DNA of 64,000 nucleotides from contig JALIRH010000002.1 of the NCBI GenBank assembly GCA_023055505.1, positions 38,015,733-38,079,732 of the forward strand, given 5' to 3'. A program made the translations under genes and the position numbers. Below the pieces are notes generated by a model. That model was not told the DNA's origin. It worked only from the letters and a program-made list of their open reading frames with translations, and did not search any database. The first letter of the stretch is position 1. Every line of letters starts with the position of its first letter. Origin of the DNA: Callipepla californica brunnescens. Taxonomy: Eukaryota; Chordata; Aves; Galliformes; Odontophoridae. Below are positions 36,601 to 49,631 of this stretch, piece after piece.

Positions 36601-37752
36601 ATAAATGCTTTCTACAAGAACAACCTTCTGAGCTCAATACCAGTTCCTCATATAAAACTTCATTAAACTCAGCTCAGTGCCACACTGAGCATTATTTTTA
36701 TCCCATTTCTAAATACATTTAAAATAAACATTTCAAGTTTATAATCTTCATTTCCTGAAAAAAAATGTGAGCAAGTTTACTTAAAAAGGTGATCAGTTAA
36801 CAATCTTTTGTAAAAGAAACCAATGTAAGTCTTCATACCACTTTGTCCTAAACAATATGATTCCTCAAGGAAGTCACAGTAAATTTCTCCATTACTTCTA
36901 GTCAATATTATGTCCTGTAACATGAGAGAAATGATTCACCATTTGCCTGCCGTGTTATCTTGAACTTATCAATTTATATACTCTTTTCCTTCCCTTGCAA
37001 TCATACTTCGGAACTGATATTTATGTTTAAATAAGAAAAATCTTCATCCAAATATAATATAAAAGATTTTCTTATTTTACTTATCTAAAACAATGCTATT
37101 TATTTATTTTACTTCCAATTACAGCCACAGATTTTATTTTTTTCATCTACAGGGCCACAGGGAATTCATATCCAATCACAAAGTTTTGTCATGTTTCAAA
37201 GCCAGTCAAAACTAGATTATAATTGCCATTAACAAATCATGAGCCTACAACTAAGAAAAGGAAAAAAAAGAAGGAACCTTTATTTCATTGATTGCTCAGG
37301 ATAGGAAATATCTATGTAAATACATAGACATCCATGGCAGATAAAAACTGCAGTAACACTTGCACAATAATTCCCATCAGACTCATAATATTGCTCCCAT
37401 GAGAAAGCACTTTTCATTTAGGAATTGTTTATTGTTTTCAAAGCAATAGAAGTTTGAAGGTAAATCTAACATTAAATTATCTCTACTGTAAAATCTTGGT
37501 GACTTTTACAACAGATATTTACAGAGGACTGAAAAATTCTGCTACTGGTATGCTCTGACACATACTGTCACAAGCTGGCATATGCACTTCTGCATGGTGA
37601 TTACTTCACTACCGCAAATAGAAAATGCAAGTAAAGAGTACTCCATAGAGTAACATGCTTACTGACATGGGGGCGGGGGGGGGGAGGCTGGAAGGAGAAT
37701 ATAATAGAAAAACTATAAGTTTAACAGTAAACTTCTTTAGTGAATTGATATA
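36601..37752. other. AT-rich spacer with G-run
   Basis: No gene seen. It contains a perfect hairpin GCTCAGTG-CCA-CACTGAGC (36672-36690) and a G-rich run (37669-37684). Confidence 0.5.
37669..37684 (+). repeat. G-rich run (G5-C-G10)
   Basis: Five G, one C, then ten G, followed by AGG. It could in principle form a G-quadruplex on the plus strand. It is isolated in AT-rich DNA. Confidence 0.85.
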
Positions 37753-38350
37753 GTCATATAATTGCTTGAGTTGGAAGGGACCTTTAAAGGCCACCTAGTC
37801 TAATTTCTCTTCAATTAACAGGGACACCTACATCTTAATCATGCTGCTCAGAGCCCAGTCCAGCCTGATCCTGGATATCTCCAGGGACAGGGCATCCACC
37901 ATTCCTCTGGGCAACCTGTTACAGTGTCTCACTACCCTTACTGTAAAAAACTTCTTCCTTACATCCAGACTAAATCTCCCCTCTTTCAGTCTGAAACCAT
38001 TTCTCCTTGTCCTATCACAACAGAGCCTGCTAAAGCATCCATCCCCTTCCTCCTTATAGTCGCCCCCCCCCCCCCCCCCCTTTAGATATGATAGGCTGCT
38101 ATCAGGTCCCTCCAGAGCCTTCTTTTCTCCAGGAGGAACAGCCCCAGCTCTCCTGTTCGTTTAGGAGAGGTATTCCGTCCCCTGCACCATATTGTGGTGC
38201 TTCTCTGGATGCATTCCAACAGGTCTTTGCCTCTCCTGTACTGAGGACTCCAAGTCTAGACACTAGATGAGTCCTCACCAGAGTAGAGCGGTAGAATCAC
38301 CTCCATTACCTTGCTGACCATGCTCCCTTTGATAAAGCCCAGTTATGGTT
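37753..38350 (-). mobile_element. CR1 fragment containing a C18 expansion
   Basis: From a decayed 3' end (GTCATATAATTGCTTGAG) it runs through 'gttggaagggacctttaaag', 'ctccagggacagggcatcca', 'tctgggcaacctgttacagt', 'aaaaaacttcttccttacat', and 'ctccttgtcctatcacaaca', to 'ttctccaggaggaacagccc' and 'tcaccagagtagagcgg'. The 600-bp copy is interrupted only by a run of C at 38063-38080, where CR1 normally has a shorter C stretch before 'tttaa'. It is 5'-truncated near 38350. No intact protein remains. Confidence 0.94.
38063..38080. repeat. C18 homopolymer within CR1
   Basis: Eighteen C lie between 'atagtcg' and 'tttagatatg'. Their location at a normal short C stretch of CR1 indicates in-place growth after insertion. 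Confidence 0.9.
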
Positions 38351-39334
38351 GATTTTTCTGAAATTTCATTTTATTTATTTTTTTTTTAGTGGTTCACAGC
38401 ACTTCATTGTACAATTGGTTGTGAGTAGTAACATTTTAGTACCTAATGTGGTCAACATTGAAAGCTAGATACACAGTTATTAATATTAGCAGCAAATATA
38501 CAAGTGCACTTTATTTCCCCATTATTTATATGGATTACCTATTATTGGTTTAAACAAACTGGATTCTAAAGACAGTAACCAGGTCACACAGGCAGGATTT
38601 TCCATATTCTTAACATCACTGTGGCTGCTACTGATTAGAAAATGCCTTGAGCTGACATCCTGTCTTTCAGAGATACTTCAGCATTTCTCATGTTAGTATT
38701 GTTCAAGAGTTTCTTTGTATGACTGAACAACTACTTGAACTTCTCCTGAAGGATATATTTTTGAGAAAATAGTAGAAAAAATGTCATGTTTTCCCTCTGA
38801 TTTTCTTAATCTAACTTCCTTATTCTACTAGGAGAAAATACACATTATGTTAGAGACTTAATGTTATTCTTCGTCTCCTTGGAGGGCTGAGGAATGACTA
38901 TGCAAATCATTTCAGTGATACCACTCTATCACAGTGGCATACACTGTTGTTACAGGCTTGAACTTTCATTATTACTCACACTATCAAGTCTGACTGTGAA
39001 CCACAACAGCATAATTCTCATTAAAAATACAAGCAAGACAACAAGATGATTGTTGTAGTACACACTTTAACTGAGTACTAAAGCTCCATTTAAGTTACTG
39101 AAAACTTAGAAACATTTAAACATTTCAGAAATAAGTCTACAGTAATAATTAGGAGAAACCATAAGATGTACAAGAACATTTTGTTCCTGTAGGGTGAATA
39201 ACCCCAAAAAACAGTATTCACATAAAACAATAACGTAGACAGTACATTTTGCTTGACTTAGCTGAGTAGCAAACAGTAAATAAAGAAAAGCTCACATTTT
39301 GCAGATGGTTGAAGCTTGGCAATGACTCCACAGG
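38351..39334. other. AT-rich sequence, no genes seen
   Basis: No recognised gene or TE. A T/A-rich stretch at 38365-38390 directly follows the CR1 copy. Confidence 0.5.
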
Positions 39335-39530
39335 GGAGAAATCTCCAGCAAGAAACCCTTCTCCAGTCATGGTCAACCCTTAAATGGGGTCTGGTAGAGG
39401 TGGAGCCAGGCTCCACCGCTTCCAGTCACACAGGTACATTGCCTTCACCTGTGCACCTGTAGCTGATTCAGTGCTCAACTCAGGTGATCAATCAGTGGTT
39501 CACACTGTGATTCAGCAGTTCTCATACAGT
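39335..39530 (+). repeat. Unassigned LTR-like interspersed repeat, copy 2 (best preserved)
   Basis: Blocks in order: 'aggggagaaatctccagcaa', 'cccttctccagtcatggtca', 'acccttaaatggggtctg', 'gtggagccaggctccacc', 'cttccagtcacacaggtaca', 'ttcacctgtgcacctgtagc', 'gtgctcaactcaggtgatca', 'atcagtggttcacactgtga'. It shares this order with 10785-10960 and, more weakly, with 40085-40190. It is GC-richer than its surroundings. Family unknown to me. Candidates are an avian LTR or another multi-copy element. Confidence 0.6.
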
Positions 39531-40084
39531 TCCCCACTAGGTGAAATGTAGAACTCATCTCTAAGATGGCTTACTGAAACAAGTTTTTAATCACTCTTCT
39601 TAAGGACAGGAAATTGCACATATACATCTTTCCGAGAACAACCCATACAATAACTGTAGCACAAATACCACAACCGCTCTGCTTACATTGAGGTTCTAAA
39701 AGTACTAATCAGAGGAATATACAGAAGAAGTATATAGAAAACACAGTGCAAAAAGAAAACTTTCATGTAAACTGAAGAAATTCTAATCAAAATGTATCAG
39801 TATGTAGTTAAGACATTAGTTCACATATACTGAAAAAGATCCCTAAAATAAGAGAGATTAAAGTATGCAAAATTTATATAAGCCACAATGTTTTCATTAA
39901 TTATCAACAGAGCCTTCTTTGTTTCTGGAGGTACTGCTGTTTGTCCTCTGAAGCAGCATAAGTGCTTCTGAAAGTCCTTTGCAATTCCAGGCAAAGTACA
40001 GTTGGGAATACCAATAGTCATATATAGGAAAAAAGGTTGACTCACCCAGTTGAAGACAAGGATCTCTGTCTGCAGACAACACCT
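39531..40084. other. Sequence between LTR-like copies 2 and 3
   Basis: About 550 bp lies between two same-orientation copies. I see no retroviral motif such as a primer-binding site or polypurine tract, and no gag or pol reading frame, so a proviral interior cannot be claimed. Confidence 0.4.
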
Positions 40085-40190
40085 TCAAAGGAAGTGGCAG
40101 ATAAATTGACTGTACCTGTGCTTCCTGGGCCAGCAATACCACTTTACCAGGTGCTCAACCATCAGTTCAGGCAGTGACGAAACATTTCCT
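40085..40190 (+). repeat. Unassigned LTR-like repeat, copy 3 (weak, partial)
   Basis: Shares 'gactgtacctgtgcttcctg' and 'aggtgctcaaccatcagttc' with the corresponding 3' blocks of copies 1 and 2. The 5' blocks are not convincingly present. The assignment is tentative. Confidence 0.35.
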
Positions 40191-42481
40191 TTTCAGTCAC
40201 ATATAGAGATCATTTAAATGAAATTTGAGCTTCTTCCTTGGCCCTTTGGTACGATGGGGAGCCCCTGGCACAACAGCTCCTTCAGGTTGATACAAAAACA
40301 CATGGTATAGAGGAAGGTGTTTTTACAGGACACTGGATCGAAGCAATTAAATCATATATCTGATTTTATTCTTTGAGCATCAGAGGAGTTTCCCATAAGC
40401 TGGCATATAATGACAGACTGGACAATCAACAGTTCAGAATACAATTCTTCCTTGGGTCATTCTAGCAGGCCTTTTGCTTTTCTGATCATTTATAACTTAT
40501 TTAAAATATATCTTGTAGAATTTATCATTGTCATGATAGTAATCAAACCAAATGGTATTCTGCTGATACAATTTCTTAGTTTGAAATTTCTTTAAAAGAA
40601 GCCTGCAAATGTCAGTAGCATCATCACTGAGCTTGTACTCAAACACAGACTCCAATCTACCTCATTCTACAGTATTCAGACAGAAGGACACAAAACGTTT
40701 GAGTTGTAAAGACTTCTGTGTTCCACAGAATAGTTTGAACTACTCGAAACACAAAAACACTTTGGTAAACAATACAGGAAACAATTATATAATCCAAACA
40801 TCGTTTTGGAGGAACATTTCCAACACAAAGTAGACCTTGGAAATAAAAAAAAGTGTTAAACTGACTGTAAATAAAAAATTAGCACATAAGAGAAGATATG
40901 GTGGTGGTTCCACAGTGATGAACATCTAAACTGAACCACACCACTATCACTCTCCCTCTCAGAAGAACAGGGCAGCAAATACATTGAAAAAAGCTCATAA
41001 TACGTAGCCTTTTCATTTACCTTGTCTATAAGACTCATGAGTGCTTTTTTTCCCAAACAAGTCCCTAACTGTTGATCTCACTGAACACACAATGATCTTA
41101 TGCAACTGATCCAGACTTTTTCTACAAATGGGACATTTATTTTTCATTTTTTGCTTTTTTTTTACTTTTCTTCTTTAGCCTCTCTGAAGAAGACATCAGT
41201 TAAAAAAAAAAAAGGCAGACAAAAAAAAGCCAAACCACAAGCGTCTCTTCATTTATTTTTTTTTTAACATATTCAGAAAATGAATATATATTCTATTCAG
41301 TTATAAATACTTGCATTAATCTTCAGTGTTTCTAACAGGACTCTGTTGATTTTGTGGTAAAAGCTGTATAACGAATATAATTTAAATCACATAAGAAACA
41401 AATTCAAGTCTTTTGATAGACTCCTACTGCAGTGTAGCTGAGTTTAAGTGCTGTGCAGCATATATACTCTGTCAGTAATTTTCTGTGTAACTCTAGCTAG
41501 TGCCTGCACAGATGTGATAATGGCCTCAAGGGGGATAGTGGACCATTTGAAACTGTAGCTTCAAATGTCCTAATTGATATAGAAGCCCTCCAACTGCGTA
41601 TTTCAGACAGGAGTCTGAAGACTGGAGTTTCTCCAAGCAATTTCCACTATGCTTAGAACCATTGATAGGCACCATCTGTATGCTTAAATGCACTGATTGA
41701 CATCTGGGATGAAGAATATGGCAGGTCCACTGACTCCTCCAGGCTGTTCCTAATGTAAAACTGGCCAAAGTTTAGATACATAGTTGTAAACTTAAGCAGA
41801 AACCTTTTGCACAGATATAGAAATTATCATACAGAATAGTCTCTTAAGATTAAAGTTGTTTTGCATATTATTTGACTTTATTAATAGAAACAGATCACAC
41901 AGATACCAGTGTAGTTTGCAGGACTACAGGACCAATGTTTTATAAGAAATGAGTGGAATAACAGTTCAGGTAGTCTAAACTGTTCCAGAGGAAAATACTA
42001 ATGCAAGGAGTCTTGCTATGGAGGCTCCTGCTCCAGCCAGAAAACAACTAGTTGCCTCATTCAGGAGACTGGATTGATTCCCCACAGGAGTGTTATAGTA
42101 GGCCAGCATACCAATATTTTGTAAAAGCAAGCATTCTACCTGTGAGCAACTCTACAACGGTTTCATTTCTTATGAAGATCTACCACAACACCTTAGTATT
42201 AACACCAAAGACGTCACTGTCTCAAAGCATGTTGCTCATAGGAAGAGTAAATATTGTTTTGGAAAGCCCAAAGGGAAAAGAGATGGCAGTACGACTACTA
42301 GCAGATGGGTGACTGCTACCTTTTCCCCTAGCATCATTCTACAGTGCATCTACTACTGTTTTAAAGACACCATGCTAAAACAAAACAGAACACAAGGTTA
42401 CTAGATCAAAAGCCTTGATTTTCTTTTACTAAGGCTATATGATTTTAGGTAGCAGCTGGAAGTATCACAGAGCTGATTATT
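40191..42481. other. Mixed AT-rich sequence, no genes recognised
   Basis: Two neighbouring open stretches of 80 and 86 codons (41526-41768 minus, 42052-42312 plus) have moderately complex composition but no family motifs and no visible splice context. I see no TE I can name. Confidence 0.45.
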
Positions 42482-42690
42482 CTCCATGGGCTGCTGCTCC
42501 AGCCTGGGGCTACTCCTGCAGGCTCCATGGGCTAAGGTACCTTCAGGCCATATCCACTACTGCGCCATGGGCCCCCTTAATGGCTGCACAGGCAGATCTG
42601 CTCAGCACAGTGTCCATAAGCTGCATAGGGACAGCCTGTTTCACCGTGAGCCTCTCTTGGGCTACAGGGAACTACTATTCTGACAATTGA
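42482..42690. repeat. GC-rich block with CCATGGG-type motif at ~40-bp spacing
   Basis: CCATGG begins at 42484, 42525 and 42565, with a degenerate fourth unit (TCCATAAG) near 42612. Units share the pattern 'ctccatgggctgc...'. From memory this resembles an interspersed avian repeat in which 'ccatgggctgcag' recurs, possibly LTR-derived. I cannot confirm the family or orientation. Open frames on the plus strand here follow from the GC-rich repeat and are not evidence of a gene. Confidence 0.45.
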
Positions 42691-45600
42691 AACACCCTAC
42701 AATTATCTCTTTTGCACTAATAAAATAAAAATGAAATAAAGAGAAAGCATGCATCAGCAGTTAATAACAAAACACTTGTCACCTTACATACTGAATAAGA
42801 ATTGACACATTAAAGGAAAAATAAACCTTATGAGTCAGAGAAGCTAGACTCTGTATAAAGACAAATTCTGCAGGTCATTTTCATTCCCTTAGGAAATAAT
42901 GCCAAAAATGGTACATGAAATCCAGTGCAATTAATGTCTTTTGTTATGTCTGTATCTGGAGCACAAAAATATTCAAAAAGTAATGAAAGTCAAGTGGGTT
43001 GTGTGGTTACCATTTACTTGTTTTACAAGGTAGAATACTGGTTTCTTTCACTTATGTAGCTTTACAGGATGAAAAGGAGTGATATATATATTTATTATGT
43101 ATATATATGTACATTTGTCAGTAGTTAGCACATAATACTTTGAATACTCAGAGGCTTTCATATTCTTGAATAACAAGGTGCTAGGTTTAAGTATAGGTGC
43201 TTTACAGAGTACACGTATATTTCAAGTACTTTGCTCAAGATCACAAAGGAAAGCTAGAACTGAACAGACGATAACTCACATTTCCCAGTTCAGCACTTTA
43301 ACCACAGAATGCCTTTCCAAAAATGTGTCCCAAAAGTATACTTCGCAAACACTGTAGGGACTAGTGCTGTTAGTCAACTAAATTCACAATTACAGACTGT
43401 GCTTGACAGAATACCTTGAGCATGTTTGCTCATCTACAAACAAATTTAGCCTAGAAGCCAATTGACATTTATTTATTTACTTATTTGCATTCAGGTATGT
43501 GTACAGGTAATTGAAATTCACCCATGAAATAGGTCTAACTCACAGAACTAGTAAGCACTGTAGAAAGCAACCAAGGAGGAAGAAACTCAAGTGCTATGGA
43601 AAACCCTGAAAGACTCTAAGCTTCGCAGACAGCAGTACTTTCAGTGGCTGAGCTCTGACCTCTCCTGGTGTTACTCATCTCACTAATAATAGAGATTTCT
43701 GAAAGTAAAATGTGAACATGAGCTGCCATTTGCTCCATACAAAATTTTAAGGAGAAAAAGTTCACCAGACATTCCTTATGAAAACCTAGTGACATCATCT
43801 AAAACTAATTGAATATCAAAGTACTCTTCCATAGAGATGTCATATCAAAGTACTTACAGGCAAAATGCATATGTTAGAGTGTTTCAAGAAGCAACATTTA
43901 AGGAAGCATTGTCAACTCACTATATCTGTGCTGAAATGGGTTACTAACCTTTTCCATCTCTTTCTTGAAAAGGCAAAAACATATCTGCAGTATCCACTTC
44001 ACTCAGACCATGTTATTCTATAAGATTCTCTATTCTGCATTCAAATATCAGTTGATAATATTTTGTTTTCTGTACCCCATTAAGCTTAAAAATCTCAGAT
44101 TCAAAAAGGACACATTTCTTCCTGTAACAACAAAAAAATATTATGCATTTATTATCGCAGGAGAAAGATTACATGAGAGAAATGCTATTGAAAATAAACT
44201 CTTCTCAAGAAAATAAAGATACACTTAATTAAATACGATGATCTTACCCTATACATCTAGAAATTAAACACCAAAATTTGAGTTTGTCACCCAACACTCT
44301 CTATAGCCTGTGAAGAGAAAGATGATTAAGTAATTTTTTTTGTTATAGACTCCTAATCTCGCATGAATAAGTGATACTGAATACACATACACATTCCTCT
44401 CTACCTACTGCAAAGAACATTTTGGATAGCATTTTAGATACACTATTGTATGCTAAACTGTTATAGCTCCAGAATGCACAACAAACTGTGGGAAAGTTAA
44501 ATAAAAAGAGTTTCGGAGAGTGGTGCACAGTGGTCAGATACATCTCAGTTTATCAAAGGTTATTTAGGTGTACAGCCCTCCAGCCAAATTTAAAACTTGT
44601 AAGCTTCAGATGTCCTCATCAGTATAATTACTGCAGTTCTGGTAGAGTTGCACTCTGGAGGCAGAAATACTCTATACCTCCTCCCTATGCTTCACACTGG
44701 GTTGTATATGCACCAGTGACCTACAGGTACAAGAAAAAGCAGGGATTGACACGAATGTAGTTAAAGAAATTTATGTGGACATAAACTTTTGAAAATATTG
44801 ATTCACTAGGAAAAAAAAAAAAAAAAAGCATTACATATCCACATCCTTGGATAAAAACCCTATCACAGGCAGGAACACCAACTTTACAGTCTATAACAGT
44901 CAGCATAATACATCAGAAGAAACATTCATGATATACTTTAGAGGTGGGCAATATTACAAAATCATACTCCTAGTCATTACTGTTCAAGAGCAAATTATGT
45001 CTTATGAAAAGGATCCTTGAATATTTAATATTTTTTTATCTAAATAGTCTAAAGTGTACAAGAAGTGAATTAGAAAAACTGAAGATATAACATCATTAAT
45101 TCTCAATAAAGATGAATCATTTGCATAAATTATATTTGGCATAAAATGCACAGCTCTGGATTGATACTGGTCACTAGAGGACAAATAGCTACAGATATCG
45201 CTTTCAGCATGAGAAATTCATCAGCGTAATCATCTTACACTGGTGAAAGAAGGCTTGAACAGAAGCTGATAAAACATTAAGGATGTTGCAGAGCTGAGCA
45301 TTTCAGGGTTGAGAGGTTATGAACATAAGAATCTTTGCATTGCTCATCATCCTTCATTAGCCAAGATAGCAAAATCCATAGCAATTTAAAGCAAGGCTAT
45401 AACTTTACACAAACTCTCCCTTGGGGATTAGTGAAAATGCAACACTAAGTTGGTAAATATTCAGTTACAAGCTTCTTCCATATCTGAATCAAAATCCAGT
45501 ACATTTCATTCAAGATCCAGCAGTTCATTCAAAACTTAAATGAACGAAGTGCTTTCAAGAATGCACGTACTTGTAGCAGAGATGTTAAGATACCTGTCAC

Positions 45601-48600
45601 TAGACAGAACATTGTTTCCATTCCTTTAGTTTTTCATGAAAATAAGTATAGAAATGTGTCTCTATTGTTTACATTATCCTTCTGTAATGGTCCAAAAAAT
45701 ATGTTATACTAAATCACAGTTCCAGCAACTGTGTGAGCAATCTGGGAAATCATAATCAGAAGATACAGAGGGTGGCAAGCCTGTGGAAAGGCAGTCCAGT
45801 ATTTTTTTCCCCAGCTGCAGCAACTGATCAAGATCATTCTGCAGCTACACTGAAGGGACTGATCCTCCCAACTCACTGAAGAGACCACATGAGGCTACCA
45901 TTCACTTGTTATACAAAAAAAGCACACACTAACAGAGATCTCTGTTCAGAGAGTAGTCATTTCATACTGCCTGGGCTTAACCAAGTCCTTTCAACATTTC
46001 ACCCTTCAAGATATCTGAGCTATGTCTCAATGAGTAGTGCATACCAGCAGGACTTGATTTATACACTGAAGCAGCTGGTAACATTCATCTAACATTCCAG
46101 TTATGCACCTCTCTAGAGATTTTTACTGTCATTTGTTCTCAGTTTGGAGGGGGTTAAATATCCATTAATAACTGCAACTGTACAACAGTCAGTTTCTCGG
46201 GCATGTCTGGCGTCCTGATATGAATCCAATTGGTGTGCTTCTTATTTGGAAATACCATGCATTTGCTTCTTGTAAATGCTGTCTGATCCTCTTCATTTAA
46301 TCCTAAAATAGTCTATGTATTGATGCATTCTCAGGCTGTTACCTTCTCTGTTTCCAATATCTTCTCAAATACCACTTATATTTCCTAGTATTGAAAAGAG
46401 GTAAGAAAGGATAATATCAAGACTGACAATCAGATAAGCCTATACCTATATGTAGGGTTGCTTAAAACTCTGCTTTTGACACTTTAAAATCAGTTTAATT
46501 TAATCTCTCTCATGTTCAGACATCAACTAGAAGGAAATTAGAAAGTTTGTTGCATTTCATGAGTGATGGAAAAGAACACTGCTTATCTAATTCTTCAACA
46601 GTTAGTGTGGCCAAAAGAAAATTAAATACAGAGGAGAATATCCAACGTTCCAATATGTTTCAAAGTTGGATTTTTCTTTATTTTTACTGTAGTGAAAATA
46701 GTGCGTTCAAGTGTACACATGTAGAGTACTATGATGCATACAGAAAGCAAATTAGGTTTGATACCCATACTTCAGAAAACTACGCTTTAAAAAAATATGT
46801 GTAAGAGATGATTATCTTCCTCCAATTAATACTGCATATTGGTTCTCCAATAATTAATATATCCAGCCTGGTACACCTTGTAAAACTTTTAATATTATTG
46901 GTAGTCATGGAAGACTACACTTTACTTACTTTTCTCCCTCCTACCTAGTGAGGGCTTTTTCCTAGTCATTCTATCCACGCTTTACTGCTTACCCATTCCC
47001 ACAACATTATTCCCTCTAACCAGTTTTTCCTCCACTTCCCAAATTCACATCTCAAGTTGTAACACTAATATAGTCTGAGAAACATAGTAAAATCAGTGCT
47101 CGATGATTAAGAAAACATACGTTTCTGCCAACTTTATTGTAATTATCCTCATTTTTACTTTCATATTTCACTATTTATCTCTGACACATCAATCTTTTTA
47201 CCCCTCCTGCTCTTCTTGAATTTATAAAAATAGCTTTGCACATTTTCTCCTCTCCGTATTTCATAGTTATCACGTGCTATTATTGTTTGTGCAGATGGCA
47301 GCATAGGGAAATGCAAGACGTGAAGTCATTTCCTCACTCTGCCACTGAAATACTATATGAAGTCCATCAAGTCTAAACTTTGTTTTGTCTTCATTATTTC
47401 TCTTCAAAATGAGACTAGTCTTACTATTATACTACTGAGAAATGCTGATTGAATTACTCATTTGACATTTTCATAGTCTACTTATTTTATACCCCCTTCA
47501 CTTCCATAGATTAATTGTTTTCCTGTCTCATTTCTCTGCTAGTTTTCCCTTTTCTCTTCATCTTTACTGTTATTTCTTCACTTGAATAGATAGTCTATTC
47601 ATATTTGCATGGATTCTCCCTGTGGTATAACAAGATCACACTTTTTCATTCATAAGTACTGATGTCTGTAAAAGCAACATATCTGAAGGTCAATTTCACT
47701 GCAGTAATAATAACCTAACAGAAATTCTGGCTTCTTTTTCCAGTAATATAGGTTTGTAGTTATTAGTTCATGTACGATTTGACTAAACGAAACTCTTAAT
47801 TCCTTCCCTTCCTCTATGAGCCACGGATTTTTTTTACTCCAATAAATCCTCAACTGCAGGATATGTCTCAATCTTGCTGAGTTTTATGCATTTTTTTAAC
47901 ATAAGATTGCTAAATACAGCTAAATACTATATCCCTACTCAAACAAAATGTGTTTAGCTCTTTATGTTGTTGTGTCCTTTTTCTTGAAACAACACTATCT
48001 CTTGACAAAAGGAATCTCAACCTACCAAAGTTTTAAAATGCTTATGAAAACTATTCTTATTTGTAGTTTCAGCAACATTCATTACTTCATGTGTGACCAT
48101 TTCTAGCAGATACATATGAAGCCAGACTTCAACAACCACACATCTCTAAGGTAAAAGGCAGAATGCAGTTTAATCCCTTTAACAAAGTTAATTAAGACAT
48201 CCTTCTTTTGCAGGACCTAAGAAATGGAAAATGAAATTTGGCATAAGTTGTTGGATGGCTTTTGTAGATGATTCATTTTAAAGACTGAAAATGTTTTTTA
48301 CTTCTGCCCAACTATTTCCAGAAGAATGTTTTCAATGGATACATACACTAAATGCTTAAAGCTGTATGGGGCTTCCAAAGTTTCTGCACTGAATAAAGTA
48401 GTTACTGAATACTCTCCAGAATTTAACATGACCGATTAAAATTTGTAGGAAAATAATAATGCAATATGATTGGCTTTTCTGGACATTGGTAGTATTTCTT
48501 ACATTTACATATCTAAGTGGTAAGGTCCCATTCTACCCTCCTGAATTAATAAGCACTTATTCCAAATCAGAAACTGCGCTTCATTGGAAAGTTAAAGAAT

Positions 48601-48791
48601 TTTGTTGTTCTTTTATACTTACTGCATCATACAGAAAACTACATCTAATTTGAGACTGTTTTAGGGCATTTTTGAAAATCAGTGTTTTAGTTTTTTAGAA
48701 AAAGACTATAATAAGAATCTACAAAATCATATTTTTTAGAAGAAAAGTAAGTATTGAAAAACCACTAGAAATGGCTGCTGACTCTGAAATT
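42691..48791. other. Long AT-rich stretch, no genes or TEs recognised
   Basis: Six kilobases in which all open frames are under about 90 codons and lack motifs. A TATATA-rich piece lies at 43081-43111 and A17 at 44811-44827. It may be intronic or intergenic. Confidence 0.5.
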
Positions 48792-48895
48792 TCATGGAAT
48801 AACAGAACTTCAGGGGTTGGAAGGGAACTCAAGGTATCATTGGGTCCAACCCCCTGCCAAAGCTGGTACCCTACAATAGGTCACACAGGTAGGCA
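48792..48895 (-). mobile_element. CR1 3'-end fragment (about 100 bp)
   Basis: Starts at a decayed 3' end (TCATGGAATAACAGAAC) and contains 'aggggttggaagggaactca', 'gggtccaaccccctgccaaa' and 'aataggtcacacaggtaggc'. It is a minimal 5'-truncated insertion, similar in subfamily wording ('tcacacaggtagg') to the copy at 63614-64000. Confidence 0.9.
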
Positions 48896-49631
48896 TATTT
48901 GGTCGAAAGTTTTCACAAATGAAGCATAGTTTTTGCGGCATACAATATTTCTACAGAATCAAGAGGAACAGCTTTATATTTATGGATAAGAATAACATAA
49001 AACAGTTGTATTTTGTTTGTTTGTTTGTTTGTTTACAGAAACAAATAGAAGAAAATATATTCTGTTTGCAATTTAGATGCATCATTTTCAACAGTGAGGA
49101 TACCAAACAAATCAAAATCACAAAGGTCATTCAAGTTTCAGATTTCCTAATGTCATTTCAACCTTCCCCTTTGAAAAAGTTCTGCAACTGAATTTCATCA
49201 GTCTGACCCTTATTTTTACAGAAATGGCTCCCACAGAGACCAGCTCACACTCCTTCTTTCACATGAACACCTCAGAACAAACAATGACATTAATCTTAGA
49301 TTACAATAGTACTTTTCCTATGTCTCCTTATACACACACACACAAAGCAAGTGATGTACAGTGCAATTGCTCACCAACAGTGACCAATGTCCAGCCAGTC
49401 CATGAGCAGTGACTGCCCACAGGACAACTCTCCTCATTGTTATAGTTTTCATGTCGCGTGGTAAAGATACATCCTTTGGGCAAGGTTATGTCAGCTGTCC
49501 TGGTTCTGTCCCCTCCCAGCTTCTCGCACTCTCCCAGTACTGAAAGGAAAGGACATTACAAAAAGCATGACAATTTTCTGAATCATTAACCAAATCATTT
49601 TTCTTAGCCAAGTTTAAAATATTCTCGAAGC
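48896..49631. other. Spacer with simple repeats
   Basis: Holds a (TTTG)n tract at 49011-49034 and a short (CA)7 near 49330-49344. No gene seen. Confidence 0.6.
49011..49034. repeat. (TTTG)n tract
   Basis: Five to six TTTG units, ending in TTTACAG. Simple-sequence DNA. Confidence 0.88.

Noticed and set aside
36672..36690. Perfect 8-bp-arm hairpin GCTCAGTG-CCA-CACTGAGC as a structured RNA or terminator
   Set aside because: An isolated short hairpin of this size is expected by chance in 64 kb, and there is no transcript context.
39335..40190. A complete endogenous retrovirus between the two LTR-like copies
   Set aside because: The 550 bp between them show no gag, pol or env frame, no primer-binding site and no polypurine tract. 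Copy 3 is only partly similar.
41526..42312. Two neighbouring 80- and 86-codon frames as possible exons
   Set aside because: On opposite strands, without family motifs or convincing splice and reading-frame continuity.
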